Of a DNA stretch of 6,235 nt, positions 1 to 6,019 are shown in pieces. Each line of letters begins with the position of its first letter. Position 1 is the first letter of the stretch. Under the pieces are notes generated by a model, which was not told the origin of the DNA, searched no databases, and saw only the letters and a program-made list of their open reading frames with translations. The DNA comes from an uncultured Lachnoanaerobaculum sp. (GTDB taxonomy: Bacteria; Bacillota; Clostridia; Lachnospirales; Lachnospiraceae). The stretch spans positions 1-6,235 of the forward strand of contig CALISX010000548.1 of assembly GCA_938041725.1 (NCBI GenBank), read 5' to 3'. The translations under genes were made by a program, and so were the position numbers.

Positions 1-56
1 CCGCCAAGGGCATTCATGAATACTTGTCTGGAGAAAAGACCGGAGAGGAAGCATAA
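1..56 (+). CDS. C-terminal end of an upstream gene (partial), possibly a pyridine-nucleotide oxidoreductase
   Basis: Reading from position 3, the frame is open and ends at TAA 54-56, giving the tail AKGIHEYLSGEKTGEEA. The start lies outside the window. A strong intrinsic terminator begins 15 bases after this stop, which supports it as a real gene end. The tail resembles the final helix (A-K-x-I-x-E-Y-L) seen at the C-terminus of glutamate synthase small-subunit-like or NADPH-dependent FAD/NAD(P) oxidoreductases. That resemblance rests on a few residues, so the product is only a suggestion. Another frame is also open here until about position 66, but its peptide resembles nothing I know. Confidence 0.5.
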   Translation, partial: AKGIHEYLSGEKTGEEA

Positions 57-70
57 ATTTTTATAATACC

Positions 71-100
71 GGGAGTCGTCATGATGGCGGCTCTCTTTTT
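71..100 (+). terminator. Intrinsic terminator of the upstream gene
   Basis: A 10-bp stem pairs GGGAGTCGTC (71-80) with GGCGGCTCTC (86-95) without a mismatch, using three G-U wobbles. The loop is ATGAT (81-85), and TTTTT (96-100) follows directly. This is a textbook rho-independent terminator. It separates the upstream gene from the liv operon, so the operon depends on its own promoter. Confidence 0.9.
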
Positions 101-140
101 ATACCCCTGTGTTATAGAAGATATGAAAAAAGAGTATAGA

Positions 141-155
141 AAGCCCAGGGGGCTT
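141..155. promoter_or_regulatory. Inverted repeat next to the -35 box (candidate operator)
   Basis: AAGCCC (141-146) and GGGCTT (150-155) form a perfect 6-bp inverted repeat around a 3-base centre (AGG). It ends 2 bases before the -35 hexamer. No U-tract follows, so it does not look like a terminator. Its position would suit a DNA-binding regulator acting at the promoter edge. A regulatory role is inferred; the repeat is short enough to arise by chance. Confidence 0.35.
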
Positions 156-157
156 CC

Positions 158-186
158 TTGACAGGGGGGCAAAAGATTCCTATAAT
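158..186 (+). promoter_or_regulatory. Consensus sigma-A promoter of the liv-citC operon
   Basis: The -35 box TTGACA (158-163) and the -10 box TATAAT (181-186) both match the housekeeping consensus exactly, with the optimal 17-base spacer. Transcription should begin near 192-194, leaving a leader of about 80 nt before livK. The stretch upstream (about 121-142) is A-rich and could act as an UP-like element. There is no extended -10 TG. A promoter this close to consensus should be strong unless repressed, and the leader repeats hint at such control. Confidence 0.88.
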
Positions 187-194
187 GTTCAAAT

Positions 195-206
195 ATATTC
201 ATATTC
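195..206. repeat. Tandem hexamer at the start of the leader
   Basis: ATATTC occurs twice head to tail (195-200, 201-206), just downstream of the predicted transcription start. It is A+T-rich and short, so it may be no more than compositional. It is recorded because it lies in the same 65 bases as a hairpin and a second, longer tandem repeat. Confidence 0.4.
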
Positions 207-230
207 TGAGAGGGATTTCTTTTTCTCAGA
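205..230 (+). promoter_or_regulatory. Leader hairpin upstream of livK
   Basis: TCTGAGA (205-211) pairs perfectly with TCTCAGA (224-230). Three G-U pairs (212-214 with 221-223) can extend the stem to 10 bp around a 6-nt loop. It sits in the 5' untranslated RNA 42 bases before the livK start and has no U-tract after it, so it is not an obvious terminator. It could stabilise the 5' end of the message, bind a protein, or as DNA be a dyad operator around the start region. Which of these applies cannot be told from the sequence. Confidence 0.45.
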
Positions 231-237
231 TACACCA

Positions 238-257
238 TGCGTAACAGTGCGTAACAG
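238..257. repeat. Perfect tandem 10-bp repeat in the livK leader
   Basis: The unit TGCGTAACAG occurs twice in direct tandem (238-247, 248-257), with no mismatch and no spacer. The following T (258) begins a third unit, which then breaks off. The repeat ends 3 bases before the AGGGAGG ribosome binding site of livK. Its period is about one helical turn. It may be a paired protein-binding site or a recent slippage duplication. Confidence 0.8.
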
Positions 258-272
258 TATAGGGAGGTATTT

Positions 273-1490
273 ATGAAAAAAAGAGCATGGAGGGCTGTGC
301 TGGCCCTTATGATGGGAGCAGCTTTGGCGGCCTGCGGAAGTACTGGGGGAAATAATGCAAGTCAGTCCGGAGGCTCTCCTTCGGAACAGGCAGCCCGGGA
401 GAGTAAAGCCGGGGAGGATACCATGAAGGATGCCAAGGAGTTTCGAATCGGCGGCAGCGGTCCCTTAACAGGCGGAGCAGCTTCCTATGGAAATTCTGTG
501 AAAAATGGTGCTGCCATTGCCATTGATGAAATCAATGCAGCAGGGGGGGTAAAGGCAGGAAAGGATACCTATAAGCTGGTGCTGGACTTCCAGGATGATG
601 AGGCCTCAGAGGACAAAGCTGTTACTGCTTACAACAACCTGATGGATGCAAAAATGAATGTATTCATGGGGGCTGTAACCAGCGGTTCCACCTTGGCAGT
701 GACGGATTTAACCAATAAGGACAATATTCTGCAGCTGACCCCATCCGGCTCTGCTGCTTCTATTACCCAAAATCCCAATGTGTTCCGTCTTTGTTTTACG
801 GATCCCATGCAGGGACAAAAAATTGCTGAATATGTTCTGGATCAGGGATTTGAAAGCGTGGCCGTGCTTTACAATAATTCCGATGAGTATTCCACCGGCA
901 TTTATCAGGCCTTCAAGCTGGGTCTGGAGGATCTGGGCAGACCGGATTTGTTGGTAAGCGAGCAGTCCTTCCAAAATGACGATGTGGATTTTACTACTCA
1001 GCTTACACAGATCAAGCAAAGCGGTGCCAAGCTTCTCTTTGTACCGGCTTACTATGAGGCGGCTGCCTATATTGTGCAGCAGGCCAAGCAAAACGGATTG
1101 GATACGGCCTTTGTAGGTTCTGACGGATGGGATGGAGTTTTGGCCCAGGTAACAGACAAATCCACAGTGGAGGGGGCAGTATTTTTAAGTCCCTTCTTAG
1201 CTACGGATGAGTCTGCCAAAAGCTTTACCGACGCCTATCAAAAGCAGTTTGGAGCAGTACCGGATCAGTTTGCTGCTGACGGCTATGACTGTGTGTATGT
1301 GATTAAGGCAGCCATGGAAAAGGCCGGATCCATTGACACCGATGCTTTAATTCAGGCTATGACCAAGATTGAGGTGGAGGGCCTGACTGGAAAGGTTTCC
1401 TTCACCCCGGAGGGTGAGCCCAACAAGCAGGCAAAGTTTGTAACCATCACCGACGGCAAGTACGAGCTTTTTGAGCTGGATGAGGAATAA
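273..1490 (+). CDS. livK: Branched-chain amino acid-type ABC transporter, substrate-binding lipoprotein
   Basis: This 405-residue protein is the extracellular solute-binding component of a HAAT-family (Liv-type) ABC importer. A lipoprotein signal peptide is visible: positive MKKRAWR, a hydrophobic core, and lipobox LAAC with the lipidated Cys at 21. A Gly/Ser/Ala/Glu-rich linker (about 22-55) tethers the two-lobed periplasmic-binding-protein fold (type I, Peripla_BP_6; about 57-400). Family hallmarks include GPLTGGAASYG (63-73), AIDEINAAGG (83-92), SGST (137-140) and TPSGSA (156-161); in Liv-type proteins the Ser/Thr-rich segments near the last two contact the ligand's amino-acid backbone. 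The ATG is supported by AGGGAGG (261-267) at 5 nt spacing and by the signal peptide starting there. It is the first gene of the operon, followed by an attenuator-like hairpin. The ligand may be Leu/Ile/Val, but this family also binds other amino acids, amides and small acids, so specificity is unproven. Confidence 0.95.
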   Translation: MKKRAWRAVLALMMGAALAACGSTGGNNASQSGGSPSEQAARESKAGEDTMKDAKEFRIGGSGPLTGGAASYGNSVKNGAAIAIDEINAAGGVKAGKDTYKLVLDFQDDEASEDKAVTAYNNLMDAKMNVFMGAVTSGSTLAVTDLTNKDNILQLTPSGSAASITQNPNVFRLCFTDPMQGQKIAEYVLDQGFESVAVLYNNSDEYSTGIYQAFKLGLEDLGRPDLLVSEQSFQNDDVDFTTQLTQIKQSGAKLLFVPAYYEAAAYIVQQAKQNGLDTAFVGSDGWDGVLAQVTDKSTVEGAVFLSPFLATDESAKSFTDAYQKQFGAVPDQFAADGYDCVYVIKAAMEKAGSIDTDALIQAMTKIEVEGLTGKVSFTPEGEPNKQAKFVTITDGKYELFELDEE

Positions 1491-1530
1491 GGAAGGGCTG
1501 AGAATAGAATACCGGCATCTGCAAGACGCC

Positions 1531-1567
1531 AAAGAAGGGGAGGGACTTGCGCCTTCCCCTTCTTTTT
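1531..1567 (+). terminator. Intercistronic terminator or attenuator between livK and livH
   Basis: GAAGGGGAGGG (1534-1544) pairs with CCTTCCCCTTC-type sequence (1552-1562). This gives an 11-bp stem with one G-U wobble, extendable by three A-U pairs (1531-1533 with 1563-1565), closed by the 7-nt loop ACTTGCG. The stem is followed by TTTTT (1563-1567). It has all the features of an intrinsic terminator, yet it lies inside the operon, 29 bases before livH. No new promoter is evident before livH. Partial termination here would yield excess livK message, as is common for binding-protein-first transport operons. The loop can also pair with 1520-1525, which may modulate it. Confidence 0.82.
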
Positions 1568-1595
1568 GCAGCGGCAGGGAAAAGAGGTAATGTAA

Positions 1596-2477
1596 ATGCT
1601 TATTAATTTAATAGAACAGCTGATTAACGGTTTGAGAACCGGCAGCGTGTATGCCTTGATAGCCATTGGGTATACCATGGTATACGGCATTGCCAAAATG
1701 ATTAACTTCGCCCATGGGGATATTATCATGGTAGGGGCCTATGTTTTATATTTTACCATTAGTATTCTGGGGCTGGGGGTGGCACCTGCCCTGCTGATTA
1801 CAGTGCTGGCCTGTTCTCTTTTGGGAATTTTAACGGAAAAAATAGCCTACAAGCCCCTGCGCAATGCTCCTCCCCTGGCAGTGCTGATTACTGCCATCGG
1901 TATGAGTTTTTTTTTGCAAAGTGCTTCCCTTTTGCTTTTTGGTTCCAACCCCATTCCCTTCCCCTCGGTGATTCCCAATGTGAACGTCAGCATCGGTCCT
2001 GTGGTGATTTCCAGCATTACCATTGTGACCCTTTTGGTGACGGCCCTGTCCATGGTTTTGCTGCATATTTTTATTAATAAAACCAAAACCGGCTCTGCCA
2101 TGCGGGCAGTTTCTGAAGACAAGGGGGCAGCAGAGCTTATGGGCATTGATGTGAACCGCACCATTTCCATGACCTTTGCCATTGGCTCTGCTTTGGCAGC
2201 GGTGGCAGGAATTTTGTATCTTTGCCAGTATCAGTCCATGAAGCCCACCCTGGGAGCTCTGCCGGGAATTAAAGCCTTTGTGGCAGCGGTGCTGGGGGGA
2301 ATTGGCAGCATCCCCGGGGCCATGCTGGGAGGAATTTTGCTGGGACTGATTGAAAGCATGTCCAAGGCCTATATTTCCACAGAGCTGGCAGATGCCATTG
2401 TATTCGGGGTATTGATTGTGGTGCTTTTGTTCCGCCCCTCGGGCCTTTTGGGCAGGAAAAAAATGGTGAAAGTGTAG
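1596..2477 (+). CDS. livH: Branched-chain amino acid-type ABC transporter, permease LivH
   Basis: This 293-residue integral membrane protein is one of the two permease subunits of the Liv-type importer. The N-terminal block LRTGSVYALIAIGYTMVYG (13-31) followed by INFAHGDIIMVGAY (36-49) is the clearest LivH signature. Multiple hydrophobic segments span the rest, including about 50-76, 93-116, 136-160, 190-210, 226-252 and 265-280. The cytoplasmic loop MRAVSEDKGAAELMGIDV (169-186) corresponds to the region that couples to the ATPases. The C-terminus FRPSGLLGRKK is also typical, and the length is normal for the family. The upstream signal is AGAGGT (1583-1588), weaker than those of the neighbours, and the start is preceded directly by an ATG-TAA. 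It abuts livM and pairs with it to form the channel. A run of nine T (1907-1915) lies in the reading frame. Confidence 0.95.
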   Translation: MLINLIEQLINGLRTGSVYALIAIGYTMVYGIAKMINFAHGDIIMVGAYVLYFTISILGLGVAPALLITVLACSLLGILTEKIAYKPLRNAPPLAVLITAIGMSFFLQSASLLLFGSNPIPFPSVIPNVNVSIGPVVISSITIVTLLVTALSMVLLHIFINKTKTGSAMRAVSEDKGAAELMGIDVNRTISMTFAIGSALAAVAGILYLCQYQSMKPTLGALPGIKAFVAAVLGGIGSIPGAMLGGILLGLIESMSKAYISTELADAIVFGVLIVVLLFRPSGLLGRKKMVKV

Positions 2478-2483
2478 GTGGGT

Positions 2484-3449
2484 ATGAAAGGGTTGAACAA
2501 AAAACGATTTCTGTATATTTTGATAGGGGTGGCAGCCTATTGTGTGGTTTTTTCCCTGGTTCATTTTAATATTTTAAGCCGACAGTACCGCTCTCTTTTG
2601 GTACCCATTGGGGTGAATATTATGCTGGCAGTTTCTCTTAACCTGGTGACGGGATTTTTGGGGGAATTGTCTTTGGGGCATGCAGGCTTTATGTCCATTG
2701 GAGCCTATACCGGTGCCCTGATCAGTTTACATACCCAGTCTATGGCCATGCCCCTTTCCTTTGGCCTGGCCATTGTGGCCGGGGGAGCCTTGGCGGGAGT
2801 ATTTGGGTTTTTAATCGGTGTGCCGGTGCTGCGGCTGCGGGGAGATTATCTGGCCATTGTGACCCTTGCCTTTGGAGAAATTATCAAATCCATTATTAAC
2901 TTTTTGGATTTTACCGGAGGGGCCAAGGGGCTTAGTAAAATTCCCATTCGCTCGGATTATTCCAATTTCACATTGGTTTTTATTTTAACAGTACTTACCA
3001 TATTTGTTATAGTAAATCTGGTACATTCCAGGGACGGACGAGCCATTACATCCATCCGGGACAATGATATTGCTGCGGAATCTGTGGGAATTTCCATAAG
3101 CCGCTACAAGGTAACGGCCTTTGTGATTGCGGCGGTTTTTGCAGGAGCAGCCGGGGTAGTGTATGCCCATAATGTGGGAATTATTAAGCCGGGTACCTTT
3201 GACTATAACAAATCTATAGAGATTTTGGTGATTGTGGTGCTGGGAGGCATGGGAAATCTTGCCGGTTCTGTTATTGCTGCCATTGTACTGACGGTTTTGC
3301 CGGAGATGCTTCGGGGAGCGGACAATTTCAGGATGCTTTTGTATGCTGTGATTTTAATGGCCATGATGATTTTTAATAACAGCAAAATCAAAGAGGGTCT
3401 TTTGCGCAACAAGGTCTTTAAAAAATTACTAAAGGGGAGGATGTCCTGA
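2484..3449 (+). CDS. livM: Branched-chain amino acid-type ABC transporter, permease LivM
   Basis: This protein of about 321 residues is the second permease subunit, partner of LivH. Hydrophobic segments fill most of it. Family hallmarks (numbered from the ATG at 2484) are LNLVTGFLGELSLGHAGFM (about 52-70), LRLRGDYLAIVTLAFGEI (about 116-133), and the ATPase-coupling loop IRDNDIAAESVGI (about 191-203). GGMGNLAGSVIAA (about 254-266) follows. It lacks the long N-terminal extension of the enterobacterial protein, as is usual in Firmicutes. Two starts are possible: GTG at 2478 immediately after the livH stop, or ATG at 2484. I prefer the ATG because AGGTG (2476-2480) is placed well for it, while nothing similar precedes the GTG. 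The stop overlaps the livG start, implying translational coupling. Confidence 0.94.
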   Translation: MKGLNKKRFLYILIGVAAYCVVFSLVHFNILSRQYRSLLVPIGVNIMLAVSLNLVTGFLGELSLGHAGFMSIGAYTGALISLHTQSMAMPLSFGLAIVAGGALAGVFGFLIGVPVLRLRGDYLAIVTLAFGEIIKSIINFLDFTGGAKGLSKIPIRSDYSNFTLVFILTVLTIFVIVNLVHSRDGRAITSIRDNDIAAESVGISISRYKVTAFVIAAVFAGAAGVVYAHNVGIIKPGTFDYNKSIEILVIVVLGGMGNLAGSVIAAIVLTVLPEMLRGADNFRMLLYAVILMAMMIFNNSKIKEGLLRNKVFKKLLKGRMS

Positions 3450-4207
3450 TGGCAGTGCTGGAATGTAAAAACCTGGGCATACAGTTTGGCGGTTTGAAAG
3501 CCGTGGACAATTTTAATCTCTCTGTGGAGGAGGGGGTGCTCTATGGCCTGATCGGCCCCAATGGGGCGGGAAAAACCACGGTATTTAATCTTTTAACCGG
3601 GGTATACCGGCCCACCACAGGGAGCATCCGCCTAAAGGGCAGCAGTATTGTGGGAAAGACACCTGCCCAGATCAACCATGCTGGCATTGCCAGAACCTTC
3701 CAAAATATCCGGCTTTTTGCCAATATGTCTGTTTTGGACAATGTGAAGGTGGCTCTTCATGAAAGGGTAAAGTATCCTCTGTGGGCCTCTTTGTTTCATC
3801 TGCCTCCCTATGGAAAAAGGGAAGAGGAGATGGATGCCATGGCCCAGGAGATTTTGGAGGTATTTGCCCTGGAGGAAGAAAAGGACCTTCTGGCAGGGAA
3901 TCTTCCCTATGGAAGGCAGAGAAAGCTGGAAATTGCCAGAGCCCTGGCCACGGATCCTGCTTTGCTTTTATTAGACGAGCCGGCGGCAGGGATGAACCCC
4001 AATGAAACGGCGGAGCTGATGGACACCATCCGTTTGATCCGGGAAAAATACCATATGACCATTCTTTTAATTGAACATGATATGAAGCTGGTATCGGGAA
4101 TTTGTGAAATGCTTACGGTGCTGAACTTTGGCACGGAGCTGGCCAGCGGCCCTCCGGAGCAGGTGCTTCATGATCCCCAGGTGATCAAGGCCTATTTAGG
4201 GGATTAG
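3449..4207 (+). CDS. livG: Branched-chain amino acid-type ABC transporter, ATP-binding protein LivG
   Basis: This 252-residue cytoplasmic ATPase powers the LivH/LivM channel together with LivF. Motifs in order are Walker A GPNGAGKTT (36-44), the Q-loop Gln 85 in ARTFQNIRLF, and the signature LPYGRQRKLEIARAL (152-166), which is the usual LivG variant of LSGGQ. Walker B LLLLDE (172-177), the D-loop region AAGMNP, and the H-loop His 210 in LLIEHDM complete the set. All catalytic residues are present, so it looks active. The insertion after the Q-loop (about 105-130) and the C-terminal FGTELASGPPEQVLHDPQV segment match the family. The ATG (3449) overlaps the livM TGA by one base (TGATG), with GGGGAGG (3434-3440) 8 nt upstream. 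Confidence 0.95.
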   Translation: MAVLECKNLGIQFGGLKAVDNFNLSVEEGVLYGLIGPNGAGKTTVFNLLTGVYRPTTGSIRLKGSSIVGKTPAQINHAGIARTFQNIRLFANMSVLDNVKVALHERVKYPLWASLFHLPPYGKREEEMDAMAQEILEVFALEEEKDLLAGNLPYGRQRKLEIARALATDPALLLLDEPAAGMNPNETAELMDTIRLIREKYHMTILLIEHDMKLVSGICEMLTVLNFGTELASGPPEQVLHDPQVIKAYLGD

Positions 4208-4219
4208 GAGGGAAAACGG

Positions 4220-4924
4220 ATGATTGATGTGAAGAATCTTCAAGTAAATTACGGTATGATCCAGGCGGTGAGGGGGATCAATTTTCATGTGGAGGAAAAG
4301 GAGATCGTAGCCCTCATCGGTGCCAATGGAGCAGGGAAAACCTCGGTGCTGCACAGAATTACAGGGCTTTTGCCTGGGGCCGGGGGAGAAATCTATTTTG
4401 ACGGAAAGGATATTACCAGGAATAAGGCCCATTCCATTGTGGCTTTGGGAATGGCCCATGTGCCGGAGGGAAGGAGGATCTTTTCCCAGCTTACGGTACT
4501 GGAAAATCTCCGGCTGGGGGCCTATATCCGAAGGGACAAGGGAGGCATTGAGGATAGCATTCAAAGGGTCTATAAGCGCTTCCCCCGGCTGGAGGAACGG
4601 AAAAACCAGGTGGCAGGCACCCTGTCCGGAGGGGAGCAGCAGATGCTGGCCATGGGAAGGGCTCTGATGAGCAATCCCAAAGTAATTTTAATGGATGAAC
4701 CCTCCATGGGGCTTTCCCCTTTGTATGTGAAGGAAATCTTTGATATTATCCGGGAAATTCATGAAAGCGGCACCACGGTGCTGCTGGTGGAGCAAAATGC
4801 CAAACAGGCCCTGGCCATTGCAGACAGGGCCTATGTGCTGGAAACCGGAAGGATTGCCCTGGAGGGGAATGCCAGGGATTTGATGAATGACCAGCAGGTA
4901 AAGCGAGCCTATTTAAGCGAATAA
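4220..4924 (+). CDS. livF: Branched-chain amino acid-type ABC transporter, ATP-binding protein LivF
   Basis: This 234-residue protein is the second ATPase of the importer and should dimerise with LivG. Walker A is GANGAGKTS (34-42), the ABC signature LSGGEQQ (135-141), and Walker B VILMDE (155-160), followed by PSMGLSP. Two positions differ from canonical ABC ATPases. The Q-loop Gln is replaced by Glu 83 in HVPEGRRIF, and the H-loop His by Gln 192 in LLVEQNA. Both substitutions are, to my knowledge, normal for LivF and help tell it from LivG; they are not signs of decay. The gene follows livG by 12 bases, with AGGAGGG (4206-4212, overlapping the livG stop) 7 nt before the ATG. Length is typical. 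Confidence 0.95.
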   Translation: MIDVKNLQVNYGMIQAVRGINFHVEEKEIVALIGANGAGKTSVLHRITGLLPGAGGEIYFDGKDITRNKAHSIVALGMAHVPEGRRIFSQLTVLENLRLGAYIRRDKGGIEDSIQRVYKRFPRLEERKNQVAGTLSGGEQQMLAMGRALMSNPKVILMDEPSMGLSPLYVKEIFDIIREIHESGTTVLLVEQNAKQALAIADRAYVLETGRIALEGNARDLMNDQQVKRAYLSE

Positions 4925-4938
4925 GGAAAGGAGGGGAT

Positions 4939-5985
4939 ATGTCAGACTATAGGATTTCCACCATCCATTCATGGGATCAAAGGGCATTGGAAGAGGTAAA
5001 GGAACTGCTGGGACAGGAGGGGCTGCGTCTTGACAAAAATCTGGACTATACCTGTGCCATATACTCTGGGGATGATGACATGGCTGCCACAGGAAGCTGC
5101 TTTGGCAATACCCTGCGCTGTATGGCGGTGAACAAAAAGTACCAGGGAGAGGGGCTTTTAAACACCCTCTTGTCCCATCTTATGGAGGTGCAGATGGAAA
5201 GGGGTCACACCCATATGTTTTTGTATACCAAAAACGATTCTGCAAAATTCTTTGGGGATTTGGGTTTTTATGAAATTGTTTCCCTGGAAAACCGTCTGGT
5301 ATTTATGGAAAACCGGAAAAACGGTTTTGCAGCATATTTGCAGCACCTTCAGGCAGGATATAGGGCTGGAGAGAGGATCGGGGCTTTGGTGATGAATGCC
5401 AACCCCTTTACCCTGGGGCACCAGTATCTGGCGGAAAAAGCTGCCGGGGAAAATGAGGTGCTTCACCTTTTTATGGTTAGTGAAGAGGCCAGTCTGGTGC
5501 CCTTTCCCATACGAAAAAAGCTGGTGATGGAGGGAACCGCCCATTTAAAAAATATTGTATATCATGACAGCGGCTCCTATATGATCAGCAGCGCCACCTT
5601 TCCCAGCTACTTTCAAAGGGAGGGGGAGTCGGTGATTGAAGGCCAGGCCCTTTTGGACCTGACGATTTTTTCAAGGATTGCCAAGGTTTTGGGTATCCAA
5701 AGAAGGTATGTGGGGGAGGAGCCCTTTAGTCTGGTGACGGGAATCTATAATAAAATCATGGCAGATGCTCTTCCTCAAAACGGAATTTCCTGTGTGATCC
5801 TTTCCAGAAAATCCCTGGGACAGGAGGTAATCAGCGCCTCTGCCGCACGCCGGGCTATCCAAAGGGGGGATTTTGAAAAACTGGCCCGGCTGGTGCCAAA
5901 AACCACCCTGGATTTTTTTCAAAGTCCAGAGGCCAAAGAGGTGATTGCCCGTATCCAGGCCCAGGACAATGTGATTCATTATTAA
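4939..5985 (+). CDS. citC: [Citrate (pro-3S)-lyase] ligase CitC
   Basis: This 348-residue cytoplasmic enzyme (EC 6.2.1.22 family) uses ATP and acetate to acetylate the thiol of the prosthetic group on CitD, switching citrate lyase on. An N-terminal GNAT-like domain (about 5-125) shows NKKYQGEGLLNTLLSHLM (65-82) and AKFFGDLGFYEI (102-113). A C-terminal nucleotidyltransferase domain (about 145-348) carries MNANPFTLGHQYL (152-164) with the T-x-G-H ATP-binding motif (158-161). SYMISSATFPSYF (213-225), VGEEPFS (258-264) and ISASAARR (298-305), the equivalent of the ISST-x-R motif, follow. All these are CitC hallmarks, and the length is normal. It follows livF by 14 bases with AAAGGAGG (4927-4934) before the ATG, so it belongs to the same operon. 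No citD, citE, citF, citX or citG is present in this unit, which is unusual. A different acyl-carrier partner is possible. Confidence 0.92.
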   Translation: MSDYRISTIHSWDQRALEEVKELLGQEGLRLDKNLDYTCAIYSGDDDMAATGSCFGNTLRCMAVNKKYQGEGLLNTLLSHLMEVQMERGHTHMFLYTKNDSAKFFGDLGFYEIVSLENRLVFMENRKNGFAAYLQHLQAGYRAGERIGALVMNANPFTLGHQYLAEKAAGENEVLHLFMVSEEASLVPFPIRKKLVMEGTAHLKNIVYHDSGSYMISSATFPSYFQREGESVIEGQALLDLTIFSRIAKVLGIQRRYVGEEPFSLVTGIYNKIMADALPQNGISCVILSRKSLGQEVISASAARRAIQRGDFEKLARLVPKTTLDFFQSPEAKEVIARIQAQDNVIHY

Positions 5986-5994
5986 GTCCAGTGG

Positions 5995-6019
5995 GAGGGG
6001 GCTCATCACCCCCTCTTTT
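5995..6019 (+). terminator. Intrinsic terminator of the liv-citC operon
   Basis: GAGGGGG (5995-6001) pairs perfectly with CCCCCTC (6009-6015) around a 7-nt loop (CTCATCA), and TTTT (6016-6019) follows. It lies 9 bases after the citC stop. On the minus strand the same hairpin is not followed by a U-tract, so it appears to work for the + strand operon only. It ends immediately before the stop codon of the convergent gene. Confidence 0.85.

Noticed and set aside
200..214. Possible CodY box near the transcription start (core TTCTGA)
   Set aside because: Only 9 of 15 positions agree with AATTTTCWGAAAATT; the right half is lost. This is too weak to claim, although CodY control of liv genes would be plausible biologically.
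14..238. Minus-strand open frame across the livK upstream region
   Set aside because: It covers the intrinsic terminator and the consensus promoter of the + strand and has no ribosome binding site or family resemblance that I can see.
187..272. T-box, leucine attenuator or riboswitch in the livK leader
   Set aside because: The leader is only about 80 nt, has no T-box motif, no leader peptide with Leu/Ile/Val codon runs, and no terminator before livK.
543..549. Seven-G run in livK as a phase-variation tract
   Set aside because: Short, encodes the conserved Gly-Gly-Val segment of the binding protein, and the reading frame is intact; no positive sign of variation.
1830..2564. Long minus-strand open frame (244 codons) opposite livH and the start of livM
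   Set aside because: Its translation is rich in His, Gln, Asn and Gly with no recognisable domain, and it lies fully antisense to a clear LivH. It is a compositional shadow of the hydrophobic gene.
3781..4005. Alternative-frame + strand open reading frame inside livG
   Set aside because: It overlaps a fully conserved ATPase in another frame, and its product is Gly/Arg-rich with no recognisable motif.
4220..4924. LivF as a degenerate ATPase lacking the Q-loop Gln and H-loop His
   Set aside because: Glu and Gln at these positions (PEGR and VEQN motifs) are usual in LivF proteins; Walker A, signature and Walker B are intact.
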